This document shows positions 9,101 through 17,200 of a stretch of 64,000 bases of DNA, one piece after another. The position numbers and the translations under genes are program-made. How positions within the stretch are numbered: position 1 is the first letter of the stretch; each line of letters opens with the position of its first letter. The stretch spans positions 62,438 to 126,437 of the forward strand of contig DDDG01000003.1 of NCBI GenBank assembly GCA_002336245.1, in the 5' to 3' direction. The notes under the pieces were generated by a model. It worked only from the letters and a program-made list of their open reading frames with translations, made no database searches and had not been told where the DNA came from. The stretch comes from Flavobacteriales bacterium UBA1986. Its GTDB lineage: Bacteria > Bacteroidota > Bacteroidia > Flavobacteriales_G > Salibacteraceae.

Positions 9101-11780
9101 TGAAGTTTCCAGAGACAACCCCAGGGCCTGAATAAGTACCCCCAACCGGGCTACCTTGAGTTAAGGCGAGTGTGTCGCTGGCAAAACAGCGGTCGGAAAT
9201 AGCTGCCATGGTCACGGTAGGACCCGCATTCACAACTACCGTCTTTATGGATGAATCTGATTTACAGAAGTTCGCATAGTTGTATTGAATGTTGTGCGAC
9301 CCTACACCTGCTGTAACCGGATTGAATAGGTTTCCTGTGACTCCAGGACCAGAAAAGGTTCCTCCGAGTGGTGTAGCTGAAAGGGTATCAACTGCTGCTC
9401 CTTCACAGAAGGATGTATTAGGATTGAAGCTAATCGTAAAGTTTGGCTCAACCGTAATGCTTTCAGTGGCCGAACCGTCGCAACCAGTAGCATCTGTATA
9501 GGTATAGGTTATGGTATAGGTTCCCGCACCTCCTGCAAAGGATGGGAAGAAGCTGCCAAAGGCAACTCCAGGACCTGAGAATGTTCCTCCTGCAGGCGTT
9601 CCTCCAGACAAAACTACGGAGGCTGTTGTGACGCATACATTGCTTAGACTCGTCATCGAAACTGAAGGAGAAGTATCTACATGCAGCACCCGCAAAGCAG
9701 TATCGGAACACGGACCGTTGAAGACCACGTATTCAATGTTATGATCACCAGCGCCAGCAGCACCAGGGTCAAATGATGTGCTGGAAGTTCCATTCACAAA
9801 ATACGTTCCCCCAAGAGGTGTCCCTCCACTTAGGGTAATCGGTGGTTCTCCGTCACACATATCGGGGAAAAGCGGCAAGGAGGCTTGGGCACTTGAAACC
9901 ACAATTTGGCCAAAAGTTGAATCTGAACAACCAGTCGTAGTGTTTTCATATACATACCAAATCAAGAAAGATCCTTGTCCGGAAATGTTCGGATCAAAGA
10001 CCGTATCGTTCACGACCCCAATGCCTTTATAAACTCCACCCACGGGCGTTCCTGCATTTAGCACTTGTTGACCATCACTGACGCAAATGGTTCCCAAACT
10101 CGACATATTCACATTTGGAAGCGGATGGATGGTGACTTGAACAGGATCCGAGGTATCCTTACAGCCATCGTCGGAGATGGCAACTTTAAAGGTTCCAGAA
10201 ACAAATGCTTTGTAGGTACTGTCGGAAGCCAGGAAGATGCCGTTGCCATTGTACAACCAACGGTACTCGAGGTGAGCCAAATTGTTGGACCATAACTTCA
10301 CGGAATCACCAGAGCAGGCAACCGCAGGGCTCTGAGAATATATTTCTGCTGTGTCGGCCTCGGAACAATCGGAAACCTTCACAACGAAGGCATCGCGCAA
10401 ACCATTTCCCGTTGCCCATACTACATCTCCAAACACTAGGGGTGGATCGCCCTGGCCAGTGACATAAATGTTTTTCGCCGAATCCACACTGATTCCATTT
10501 CCTTGGTTGAAAGCGAAGCTGGATCCGTTTCCGCTCACAGCCCAAGTAAAATCTCCAGTAGAATCCGCTAATGCAAAATAAACCGCCCGCCACGCACCAT
10601 TTCCTGATACCGTATGCGATCCAAATGTCGCAGTAGTTCCACCAAATTGTCCAGTAATCCCAACATTCCCACGATCGTCGGTATCTAGAGCGTATAGGTA
10701 ATCAAACCCTGAAGTTGTCCCTCCAGCTTGTTTAGCCCATTGAATTTCACCATCTGTATTCCATCGGGTGACAAAAATATCGGAGGCCCAAAAACCTGTT
10801 CCAACGGCGGTCATATTGATTGTATCAAAGGAGGCAGTATTGGAAAAACGACCGCCTAAAAAGAGGTTATCAAAGCGGTCGATGGCGATTCCAAAAGCAT
10901 CATCTGTACCAGTACCCCCTAAAGTTTGGGCCCACTGCACTTGAGCAGTATCGTTGATCTTAGCAAGATATCCATCCCGAGCTCCAAGAGATGTAATGGA
11001 AGTGGTATCGATACTCATCGTTCCTGAGTACTGACCACTGACGTATGCATTCCCGTCGTTGTCGCAAGCTACAGCCCCGGCATAATTGAAGGATGTTCCA
11101 CCCATGCGCATGGACCATCGATAATTGCCATTCACATCGTATTTTGCCAAAAAGACATCGTAATCAAATGAGCTCGAAGAGTTTAAAGTATCCGTACCAA
11201 AAACTGCCTGACCCCGAAATACTCCGGATACGTAAACATCCCCGCTGTCGTTGGTTGAAACCGTTGGATTGTAAAATCGGGAAAATGGGGACATTGCAAT
11301 GCTCCCCAAGCTGGCAGCCTTCATCCACTGCACATTTGCACCCGTATCAAATTGTGCAATGAATAATTTCACTCCAGCACCTGAAGGACCTGTTATTGTA
11401 TCAAATGTGGCATTGGAGCCAGTATACAAGCCCACAGCAATGAAAGTAGTATCGGAATCAAGCTCAATATCGGTTCCTAAATCACTCCCTGTTCCTCCAA
11501 CTGGAAGAATCCATTCGCGATTTCCTTGAAGTGTATACTTCGCAATCCAGCCTTCGTAACTTCGATTCTGACCGGGGTAAATGCTGTCGTTTCCAAAGCG
11601 AGCATTGTTTGCTATACTTTGAAATACCGTTCCAATAGCATAAGAATTCCCCGCTTTATCGGATGTAATACCAGAACCAACATCGTAAAATCCACCACCT
11701 CCTGAATCAAACCAATCTACTTGCTGAGCAAAGGAGTTGAAGAATGTAAAAACCAAGAGAAGTGTGAGGAGCTTTTTCAA
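3114..11780 (-). CDS. Giant T9SS-secreted repeat protein (about 2,888 aa)
   Basis: A very large secreted surface protein. With the TTG start at 11780 it begins with a clean signal peptide (MKKLLTLLLVFTFFNSFAQQ). About 500 residues of SBBP-like beta-propeller repeats follow (pattern GxxYVSGxYxGTxxF ... DGYLAKI ... WAQTLGGTGTD), then an Ig-like segment, then 29 tandem domains averaging exactly 75 residues, a partial domain, and a type A T9SS sorting domain (FEVMPNPSDGDFSI ... GLYMIHAKGQ ... KKVFVK). Each 75-residue domain carries GG(T)YxGxGV, a D/NP turn, a YxYTDGNxCxD strand and two conserved Cys that could form a disulfide. An ATG at 11879 is in frame but lies upstream of the best promoter and would bury the signal peptide. 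It is probably an adhesin or surface-layer stalk; its ligand is unknown. Confidence 0.9.
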   Translation of the reverse strand: MKKLLTLLLVFTFFNSFAQQVDWFDSGGGGFYDVGSGITSDKAGNSYAIGTVFQSIANNARFGNDSIYPGQNRSYEGWIAKYTLQGNREWILPVGGTGSDLGTDIELDSDTTFIAVGLYTGSNATFDTITGPSGAGVKLFIAQFDTGANVQWMKAASLGSIAMSPFSRFYNPTVSTNDSGDVYVSGVFRGQAVFGTDTLNSSSSFDYDVFLAKYDVNGNYRWSMRMGGTSFNYAGAVACDNDGNAYVSGQYSGTMSIDTTSITSLGARDGYLAKINDTAQVQWAQTLGGTGTDDAFGIAIDRFDNLFLGGRFSNTASFDTINMTAVGTGFWASDIFVTRWNTDGEIQWAKQAGGTTSGFDYLYALDTDDRGNVGITGQFGGTTATFGSHTVSGNGAWRAVYFALADSTGDFTWAVSGNGSSFAFNQGNGISVDSAKNIYVTGQGDPPLVFGDVVWATGNGLRDAFVVKVSDCSEADTAEIYSQSPAVACSGDSVKLWSNNLAHLEYRWLYNGNGIFLASDSTYKAFVSGTFKVAISDDGCKDTSDPVQVTIHPLPNVNMSSLGTICVSDGQQVLNAGTPVGGVYKGIGVVNDTVFDPNISGQGSFLIWYVYENTTTGCSDSTFGQIVVSSAQASLPLFPDMCDGEPPITLSGGTPLGGTYFVNGTSSTSFDPGAAGAGDHNIEYVVFNGPCSDTALRVLHVDTSPSVSMTSLSNVCVTTASVVLSGGTPAGGTFSGPGVAFGSFFPSFAGGAGTYTITYTYTDATGCDGSATESITVEPNFTISFNPNTSFCEGAAVDTLSATPLGGTFSGPGVTGNLFNPVTAGVGSHNIQYNYANFCKSDSSIKTVVVNAGPTVTMAAISDRCFASDTLALTQGSPVGGTYSGPGVVSGNFISSVAGVGTHSIKYIYTDGSSCTDSATTNITVDPQPSVSLASLSPVCADASLFNIGGNSPIGGTFSGTGMTGSSFNPTTAGVGTHPITYSYTDGNGCTDSASQNQVVNALPIVTFGALSDVCENAGLVALTQGSPSGGTYSGSGVTGNNFNPAAAGMGTTTLTYTYTDGNSCSDDATSNITVDSIPNVTLGAIASLCEGSTSIGLSTGSPAGGTYFGTGVSGTTFNPSTAGAGTHTISYAFSDGNSCSDTATTSVTVFGQPSVSLASLSPVCADASAFNIGGNSPLGGTFSGTGMTGSNFNPSTAGVGSHPITYTFTDGNGCTDSASQNQVVNALPTVTFGALSDVCLNGGLLALTQGSPTGGTYSGTGVSGSNFNPAAAGVGTTTITYSYTDGNSCSDNATSNITVDPLPNVTLGAIASLCEGSNAITLTTGSPVGGNYFGTGVSGTTFNPTMAGAGTHTISYAFSDGNSCSDTTTTSVVVFGQPSVTLSTLSPVCADASPFTIGGNSPAGGTFSGNGLTGSSFNPATAGVGTHPITYTYTDGNGCTDSASQNQVVDSVPVVTFSAIPSVCENNGLVSLTQGSPSGGTYSGTGVSGNNFNPTTSGAGTFTLTYSFTDGNSCSSSDTEDITVDTLPSVSISAISDFCFASSAVLLSQGSPSGGTYFGSGVTAGIFDPSVAGVGTHSIGYSITNGNGCSDTATTSITVNAEPTVSFSSLSDICLDGLSFALSGGAPSGGTYSGLGVSSGNFNPSTAGVGSHSITYVFTDGNSCTDSASQNQVVDSLPIVNFASLNDICLNGSPFSLTQGSPSGGTYSGTGVSSAIFHPGVSGAGTFSLSYSYTDGNSCSASSSTNITVDTLPLVTFAAISDFCAGDNSTGLTQASPSGGTYFGSGVTAGNFDPSSVGAGSYTLSYYFTDANSCRDTAAQSVTVNPQPTVSFASLTDVCVDASSFVLSGGSPSGGTYSGTAVTAGNFDPITAGVGTISLSYIYTDGNSCTDSASQNQVVDSLPIVTFSSIPNVCLNGAPVTLSQGLPTGGSYSGTGVTSGVFNPATAGVGSTNLSYSYTDGNGCSSTDNENITVDTLPSISFGGIPDICFGSDPVALTQGSPSSGNYFGNGVSNDSLFPVTAGTGSHILGYYWADGNGCSDTAFSTVQVTTQPTVTLGSFSNVCANSDTFTLTGGSPLNGTYSGVGVSAGIFDPLIAGAGSFSITYLYTDGASCSDSATQTIVIDSIPLINFTALSNVCDSSPSFTLSSASPLGGTYSGAGVSGGSFDPSAVGPGIHAIQYAFTDGNTCSDSVSQNITIDTLPLVSFSAFADPCFGDTPLSLTQGLPAGGVYSGTGISSGAFDPSAAGAGSHLLTYTFTDGNGCVDSASYSASVNARPSVSLSAIGRICLNEPTFELTNGLPVGGSYSGIRVVNDSLNASLSSSLGADRVYYKYTDLNGCTDSTQRNFRVDSVPNVQLSNLGRACFNSAPVSLTQGVPSGGTYSGTGVIGSDFDPSIGLGSFQIQYSYTDGNSCSDSVVAPIQVDTLPVAKLARLPRLCQESGDLILSGGTPAGGSYFGAGVFGGTTFNPDSTSDLKPFIYYAFIDVFGCGDTARRRLSVDTLPIVSLLLEDTLCRNYDVDTLRGGSPFGGIYKGDGVTSDSIFDPSSLSVGAYNLTYTVTTSAGCTDSAIAVSLVHPDPTSSWNFSEALCENDLPITLRGGAPNNGYYFGPGVTDSTFNPGTLGVGNDTLYYTAVNFCGWDTTAGPVAVFSKPSLMSTDSLDVCSNGGLYALTLASPSGGKYLGDEIIGDSIFDPSGLSAGIVDVLYAYSDGLCSDTISNRVVVNPIPDLQLALDTAVCAANDFVLRLDSTFTQVVWNSLIQGNALEIEASSLHMGQNSILVEARKDGGLCVGQSLIPVAVFPCATFEVMPNPSDGDFSIQINALEAEEVEISIQNAIGQVILSHAQMLDIGLNKIPFDLRGMDAGLYMIHAKGQFLDETKKVFVK
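3594..10118 (-). repeat. 29 tandem 75-residue (225 bp) domains in the giant protein
   Basis: Counting from the Pro that opens each domain, the array runs from the first PNVNMSS to the domain ending VVVNPI. The span is 6,525 bases, exactly 29 x 225, although single domains vary from about 73 to 76 residues. Each unit has one Cys near residue 11, GGTYSGTGV near residues 27-35, and a second Cys near residue 57. A thirtieth, divergent half-domain leads into the sorting signal. Confidence 0.9.
4947..8996 (-). repeat. Higher-order A-B-C repeat, six units of 675 bp
   Basis: Domains 6-23 fall into a period of three. A domains have GGNSP or SGGxP and end SASQNQVV; B domains have LTQGSP and end with NITVD or DITVD; C domains have YFGxGV and end in a Gln or Glu before the next Pro. 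Units begin at 8996, 8321, 7646, 6971, 6296 and 5621. The first two A domains differ at about 7 of 75 residues. The pattern is clear in units 1-5 and fades in unit 6. It implies duplication of a three-domain block. Confidence 0.85.
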
Positions 11781-11802
11781 TCTAATATTTTGTGCCAAGA
11801 CG

Positions 11803-11833
11803 CCAAGATAGTGCAATTTAGTGGTGAGGCAAA
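11803..11833 (-). promoter_or_regulatory. Promoter of the giant gene, -33 TTTG and -7 TATCTTGG
   Basis: On the minus strand TTTG (11833-11830) is followed by exactly 19 bases and TATCTTGG (11810-11803), one mismatch from TAnnTTTG. The TTG start at 11780 lies 22 bases further on. The promoter lies inside the longer frame from 11879, which argues for the shorter protein. Confidence 0.6.
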
Positions 11834-11888
11834 TCGATTTAATAAGTGGTCGCTCTTTCCTAAGGTATTTTCGCACCATTCGAATTGA

Positions 11889-11896
11889 TAGTTTTG
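11889..11896 (+). promoter_or_regulatory. -7 promoter element of galE
   Basis: TAGTTTTG, a perfect TAnnTTTG, ends 18 bases before the ATG at 11915. It forms a divergent promoter region with the giant gene. No convincing -33 TTG is seen. Confidence 0.55.
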
Positions 11897-11914
11897 ACCC
11901 AAGAATTAAGCACC

Positions 11915-12937
11915 ATGCGCGTACTTGTTACCGGAGCCACAGGATACATAGGTTCACACACCTGCATCGAATTACTAAACGACAAAAACACTCAAGTGGT
12001 TGGTTTTGACAGTTTGGTGAACTCGAGCGAGAAGAGTCTTAAGAGCATTCCGGAGATTTCGGGAAGAGGAATTGAATTCACGAAAGTCGACCTGGTAAAC
12101 CTCCAGGAGACTCAAAAGGCGTTTAATGCAGCCGGAAAAATCGATGGGGTAATTCACTTTGCCGCTCTTAAAGCTGTGGGAGAATCGGTTGAGCAACCCC
12201 TCCGTTACTACGAAAATAACATACAATCCCTCATCAATGTGCTGCGCTGCTGCAATGAGTTTGAAATAAAGAATTTTATATTCTCGAGCAGTTGTTCACT
12301 CTATGGCAATGTGAGCACCCTTCCTGTCAGCGAGGAAACACCTTTGGCTCAAACAGAATCTCCCTACGCACACACCAAGTTGATTGGTGAAGAAATCATT
12401 CGAGCAAGCGTAAAGGTACAAGACCTCAATGCGATTGCACTCCGTTACTTCAACCCAGTAGGTGCGCATGAAAGTGGATTGAATGGCGAAAACCCGATCA
12501 ATAAGGCAAACAATCTATTGCCCGTAATTACTCAAACTGCTTCGGGCTTAATCGATCAGATGTTCATACATGGCAACGACTACCCTACTCGCGACGGCAG
12601 TTGCGTGCGCGACTACATTCACGTGATGGACATTGCTGAGGCTCACGTAAGCGCCTTGAAATTCCAAATGGAAGGCAAGCAATCGACTGCTTTTGACCTA
12701 TTCAATCTTGGTTCAGGAAATGGAGTCAGCGTGCTTGAAGCCATCAAAGCTTTTGAGCAGGTAAGCGGAGTTCAATTGAATTATGAAATGGGCCCTAGAA
12801 GAGAAGGAGACGTTGCTGAAATCTACTCAGACTCAAGCAAAGCCGAAAAAGTTCTTGGCTGGAAACCCAAGCGAAATCTCGAGCAAATGATGTCTTCTGC
12901 ATGGAAATGGCAACAGAACATCAATCAGTCGTTGTGA
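11915..12937 (+). CDS. galE: UDP-glucose 4-epimerase
   Basis: A 340-residue extended short-chain dehydrogenase that interconverts UDP-glucose and UDP-galactose using bound NAD, supplying galactose units for glycans. The N-terminus MRVLVTGATGYIGSH carries the GxxGxxG NAD motif. The catalytic region is FSSSCSLYG followed by SPYAHTK (YxxxK). GSCVRDYIHVMDIAEAH is the typical substrate-domain signature. The ATG at 11915 was chosen because a TAnnTTTG element lies just upstream and inside the longer TTG frame. Length is normal for the family. Its end overlaps convergent rlmH by 13 bases. Confidence 0.95.
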   Translation: MRVLVTGATGYIGSHTCIELLNDKNTQVVGFDSLVNSSEKSLKSIPEISGRGIEFTKVDLVNLQETQKAFNAAGKIDGVIHFAALKAVGESVEQPLRYYENNIQSLINVLRCCNEFEIKNFIFSSSCSLYGNVSTLPVSEETPLAQTESPYAHTKLIGEEIIRASVKVQDLNAIALRYFNPVGAHESGLNGENPINKANNLLPVITQTASGLIDQMFIHGNDYPTRDGSCVRDYIHVMDIAEAHVSALKFQMEGKQSTAFDLFNLGSGNGVSVLEAIKAFEQVSGVQLNYEMGPRREGDVAEIYSDSSKAEKVLGWKPKRNLEQMMSSAWKWQQNINQSL

Positions 12938-13389
12938 TAAGGATGACCTTTCAGAATGGTCATGGCACGATAGATTTGCTCACTAAAAATCAAGCGAATC
13001 ATTTGATGAGAATAGGTCATGGAAGAAAGAGAAACTTTCGCTTGAGCCCTTTGGTACATAGCCTCTGAAAATCCATAAGCACCACCTATCAAGAAGGTAA
13101 TCGTACCCTGAGTCGAAGCTTTTTTCTCCATCCAGTTTGCAAACTTGCGTGAACTGAATTGCTGACCATTTTCATCGAGAAGAACCAAATAATCCGATGC
13201 ACCCAAAACATCCAACACCTTTTCCTCTTCACGCTTCTTCAGCTCTTCGGGCTCGTACTTTCCCTTCACATCCTGAATCGTAATCACCTCGTACTTAGCG
13301 AATCGACCCAATCTTTTCACGAAATCAGCGATTCCCTCTTCCAAGTACTTGGGACGCGTTTTGCCTATTTGGATTAAGGTTATCTTCAC
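12925..13389 (-). CDS. rlmH: 23S rRNA (pseudouridine-1915-N3) methyltransferase
   Basis: A 154-residue SPOUT-class enzyme that methylates pseudouridine 1915 in 23S rRNA helix 69 on the assembled 70S ribosome. Family marks: MKITLIQIGKTRPKYLEEGI at the start, LDENGQQFSSRKFAN in the middle, the knot glycine loop FLIGGAYGFS, and the C-terminal MTYSHQMIRLIFSEQIYRA ... KGHPYHND, where the final residues bind substrate. Length matches E. coli RlmH (155). The start is GTG. TATCTTTC, one mismatch from TAnnTTTG, lies about 6 bases upstream (13396-13403). Confidence 0.95.
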   Translation of the reverse strand: MKITLIQIGKTRPKYLEEGIADFVKRLGRFAKYEVITIQDVKGKYEPEELKKREEEKVLDVLGASDYLVLLDENGQQFSSRKFANWMEKKASTQGTITFLIGGAYGFSEAMYQRAQAKVSLSSMTYSHQMIRLIFSEQIYRAMTILKGHPYHND

Positions 13390-13412
13390 CGGCCTGAAAG
13401 ATAGCTAAGTCC

Positions 13413-14276
13413 GTGCTTACAGAAAGAGAGAAATACCAAGTTCAGGAACACATTAAAATTTCCTTCCGAGAGGATTTTTCCGACCAAGGAGACCATTCGA
13501 GTAAATCTAGTTTCCACGAAGAAACTCAAGCTTCGGCTGTGTTAATTTCTAAAGACACCGGCATCATAGCTGGAATCGAGATAGCGGAATTGGTCTTTCA
13601 CTTTCTCGATCCAGAACTCAAATTCAATCAATTCATAGAAGACGGACAATGCATCGAGCCTGGGATGAAAATCTTTGAACTTAAGGGCCGGGCCTCAAGC
13701 ATTCTTTCTGCCGAGCGTTTGGCGCTCAACTACCTTCAACGGATGTCGGGAATTGCAACGATTACGGCTGCTTATGTGGATGCTGTTTCGGGAACCAAAG
13801 CACAAATTCTCGACACGAGGAAAACCAGTCCTGGTTTGCGCGTATTTGAGAAAATGGCTGTTAAAATTGGTGGAGGAAAAAACCATCGTTTTGGTTTGTA
13901 CGACATGATTATGTTGAAAGACAATCACATCGATTACGCCGGCGGAATTAAGGCAGCATTAGATTCTTGCTATAAATACAAGGAAGCCAACTCACTCGAT
14001 ATCCCCGTTGAAATTGAAACTCGCTCTTTGACCGACGTTGAGAAAGTTCTTCGCGATGGACGCGTTGATCGCATCATGTTGGACAACTTCAGTCTGGAGG
14101 AGACGCGCAAAGCTGTTGAATTGATCAACGGCCGAATTGAAATTGAAAGCAGTGGTGGCATCACCTTATCAAACCTTAGAGCATACGCCGATTGTGGGGT
14201 TGACTTCATCTCGATTGGAGCCCTCACCCACCACATAAAAAGTTTAGACCTTAGCCTTAAAGCATCCATTTCGTGA
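13413..14276 (+). CDS. nadC: Nicotinate-nucleotide pyrophosphorylase (quinolinate phosphoribosyltransferase)
   Basis: A 287-residue enzyme that turns quinolinate and PRPP into nicotinate mononucleotide in de novo NAD synthesis. Recognised by ALNYLQRMSGIATITAAYV, the LDTRKTSPGLR active-site stretch, KNHRFGLYDMIMLKDNH, and ESSGGITLSNLRAYADCGVDFISIGALTHH at the phosphate-binding end. Length is normal. The start is GTG, 23 bases from the divergent rlmH start. Its TGA overlaps the GTG of the M1 peptidase gene (GTGA), so the two are probably co-transcribed, though no functional link is evident. Confidence 0.95.
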   Translation: MLTEREKYQVQEHIKISFREDFSDQGDHSSKSSFHEETQASAVLISKDTGIIAGIEIAELVFHFLDPELKFNQFIEDGQCIEPGMKIFELKGRASSILSAERLALNYLQRMSGIATITAAYVDAVSGTKAQILDTRKTSPGLRVFEKMAVKIGGGKNHRFGLYDMIMLKDNHIDYAGGIKAALDSCYKYKEANSLDIPVEIETRSLTDVEKVLRDGRVDRIMLDNFSLEETRKAVELINGRIEIESSGGITLSNLRAYADCGVDFISIGALTHHIKSLDLSLKASIS

Positions 14277-17200
14277 AGAAACTCATAGTCCTCCTCCTAC
14301 TCGCTCCCTTTCTCGGAAGCACGCAGTCATACGACCCACTCTCAGCACCAAATACTTACGCCTCGAAAGGCAATCCAAACTATTGGAAAAACAAACAAGT
14401 GCATGCGGCCTATTGGCAACAAGATGTTCATTATACGATTGATGTTAAACTCGACTTGAACGAAGACAAACTTGAAGGGACCGAACGTTTGATTTACACC
14501 AACAATTCACCTTTTGAGTTGAAAGAACTCTTTTTTCACCTCTACCAAAACGCCTTTCAACCTGGCAGCTATTACGACGACCTTCAGAAAAATAATGGAC
14601 GAAAGAATGTTTACGGAAAGAATGAAAGTCAACTTCTAGGAACCCAAGTAGAAGGCCTGACAGTAGATGGGCAAAGTGTGAAAACTGAGCTTGACAATAC
14701 CGTTTTAAAAGTGATGCTGAACAAACCAATTCCTGCTGGGGCCCAAGTTAAAATTGATCTCAAGTTCAAAACTTGGTTCGACGCGGATGGAAACGTTCGC
14801 AGAAGAATGAAAGTCTTCGACAGCTTTGGCAGCAAACATTACGACGGTGTTCACTGGTATCCAAGAATTGCCGTATTCGACGCTAAGTTCGGTTGGACCA
14901 CAGACCAACACCTCGGACGTGAATTCTACGGAGACTTCGGTTGCTTCGATGTGAACCTCACGCTCCCTTCCAATTACGTTTTAGATGGAACCGGCTTCTT
15001 GACAAACCGCAATGAGGTTTATCCGCCGGAGCTTCGCAAGAAACTCGACGTAAAAAATTTTGCGACCAAACCTTGGAATGAAGCTCCTTCCGTAATCACT
15101 CCATTTGTAGAAGGCTCCTTCAAAACTTGGAAATTTCATGCAGAAAATGTGCACGATTTTGCTTGGACCGCTGACCCCAATTATCGCATTGGCGAAGCTG
15201 AATGGAATGGAATCAAGTGTTACTCGCTTGTGCAGGAACCTCATGCGGCCGGATGGCAAAATGCCGCTTCTTATGTTGCCAAAATCATCAAAACCTTCTC
15301 AGAAGATTTCGGGATGTACACTTATCACAAGATGATTGCCGCTGATGCTCGTGATGGAATGGAATATCCAATGCTCACCCTCGATGGAGGTTACGACCCT
15401 GGTTACCGCGGGCTCTTCGTTCATGAAATTGGACACAACTGGTTCTTTGGTCAGGTTGGAAACAATGAAACCTACCGGGCTTCCATGGACGAAGGATTCA
15501 CACAATTTCTCACAGCATGGGGACTTGAAGCCATTGACGGAGACACAATCTTTTCATACCCTTCAAAAAGCTGGTACCACCAGAAATTCCGAAAACCACA
15601 ACTGGCTCGGGAAACTCGAGTGTATTACGGATACATACGTGATGCATTGGTTTTTCAAGATGCTGTATTGAACACCCACTCTGACGGTTTTGGAGGCGCT
15701 CTTCGTCATGGTGGTGGATACGGTCACGTGTATTACAAGACGGCGACCATGTTGTACAATATGCAATACGTTTTGGGTGACAGCCTGTTTTTGGCTGCGA
15801 TGCAGAATTACTTTCAGGAATGGAAAATTGCACATCCCTACTTCGAAGATTTCCGGAACAGCATTATACAGTTTACAGGTGTTGACTTAAACTGGTTCTT
15901 CGATCAGTGGTTCACAACTACCAAGCGAATCGACTACGGCATCAAGAAGGTAAAAAAAGGGGATTCTGATGGGGCCTACGAAGTCACCTTCAAAAGAAAA
16001 GGGCGCATGCAAATGCCTCTCGATTTCTCTGCCTATGATGAGAATGGTGAAGAATATAAATACCACATCCCCAATGGCTGGTTCGCGAAAGAGACCGACG
16101 CCAAAGTGCTCGACCGATGGATTGGTTGGGATAAGTTGAAACCTACTTACACGGCGAAAATCAAGATTGATTCTACTTCTAAGTTGGACTTAATCCAGAT
16201 TGATCCAAGCAATCGATTGGCTGACGTCAACCAATTGGACAATCGCACAAACCAAAAAATGCGGTTTCGCTTCGATCATCGTTTGCAGAACACAGCCGAC
16301 CGAGATGCCTATGAAATATTTGGCCGTCCGGATTTCTGGTACAACGGTTTCGACGGACTTAAAGCAGGTGTATACTTCGAAGGTGACTACTTCGACAAAT
16401 TGCATTTCATTGACTTCAGCTGGTGGTACAACACTATGATGCTAGAGAATACAAATGAATACACCGGATTATTGAGGGGCAACAATGACATCTACTCCTA
16501 CCGATTGAAGTATTCGACTCCACTCTTGAATGTGATGGAAGGTTTGGATTTCGGTTTGGGAAGTAAGTTTCTTGACGGCTATTTTGAAAACAAGATTTGG
16601 TTCAAGAAAAGCACCAAGAGCAATAAGAGCAGTATTACACTTGGCTTCAAAACAATGTATCGCCCCGATGCTGAATCACTGGGTTATCTAATTCTTCCAA
16701 CAGAATGGAATGCCGACCAGTGGAACAACAGTTTGAATGTTGGACTTCGACACAAATACAAATACAAGTATGGCAGTGGAGAGATTAAGCTCGGTCTTCG
16801 CTCAAGTTCTTTGCTCAGCGACTACAACTACTCCTATGCTCGTCTAGAAGTCATCAACCGAAACAAATGGAAAAAGCTCGATTGGAAAACACGATTTTTC
16901 GCGCAGTATGGAGCGGGCGATCGATGGGCACCTGAATCTCAATTGTTCCTAGCAGGTGCAAACCCTGAGGAAATGATGGACAATAAGTACATGAGATCTG
17001 TTGGCTTCACACCGAACTCTTGGACTGGAATTGGGTCCGACCTTGGACATTTTCAGTACGGCGGCGGACTGAACATTCGAGCCTTTGCAGGCTATTTGGC
17101 CCCCTCTGAAAACGAAGATGGTTTGGTGCGGGCATCATATGCTGGATTTAGTGGAGCTTCCTTCAGTGGTGAACTCGATTTCAATCGACTGATTGGATGG

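Noticed and set aside
3582..10593. Many open frames on both strands over the giant gene
   Set aside because: The repeated, low-complexity coding sequence keeps other frames open. Their translations repeat with the same period and match no family.
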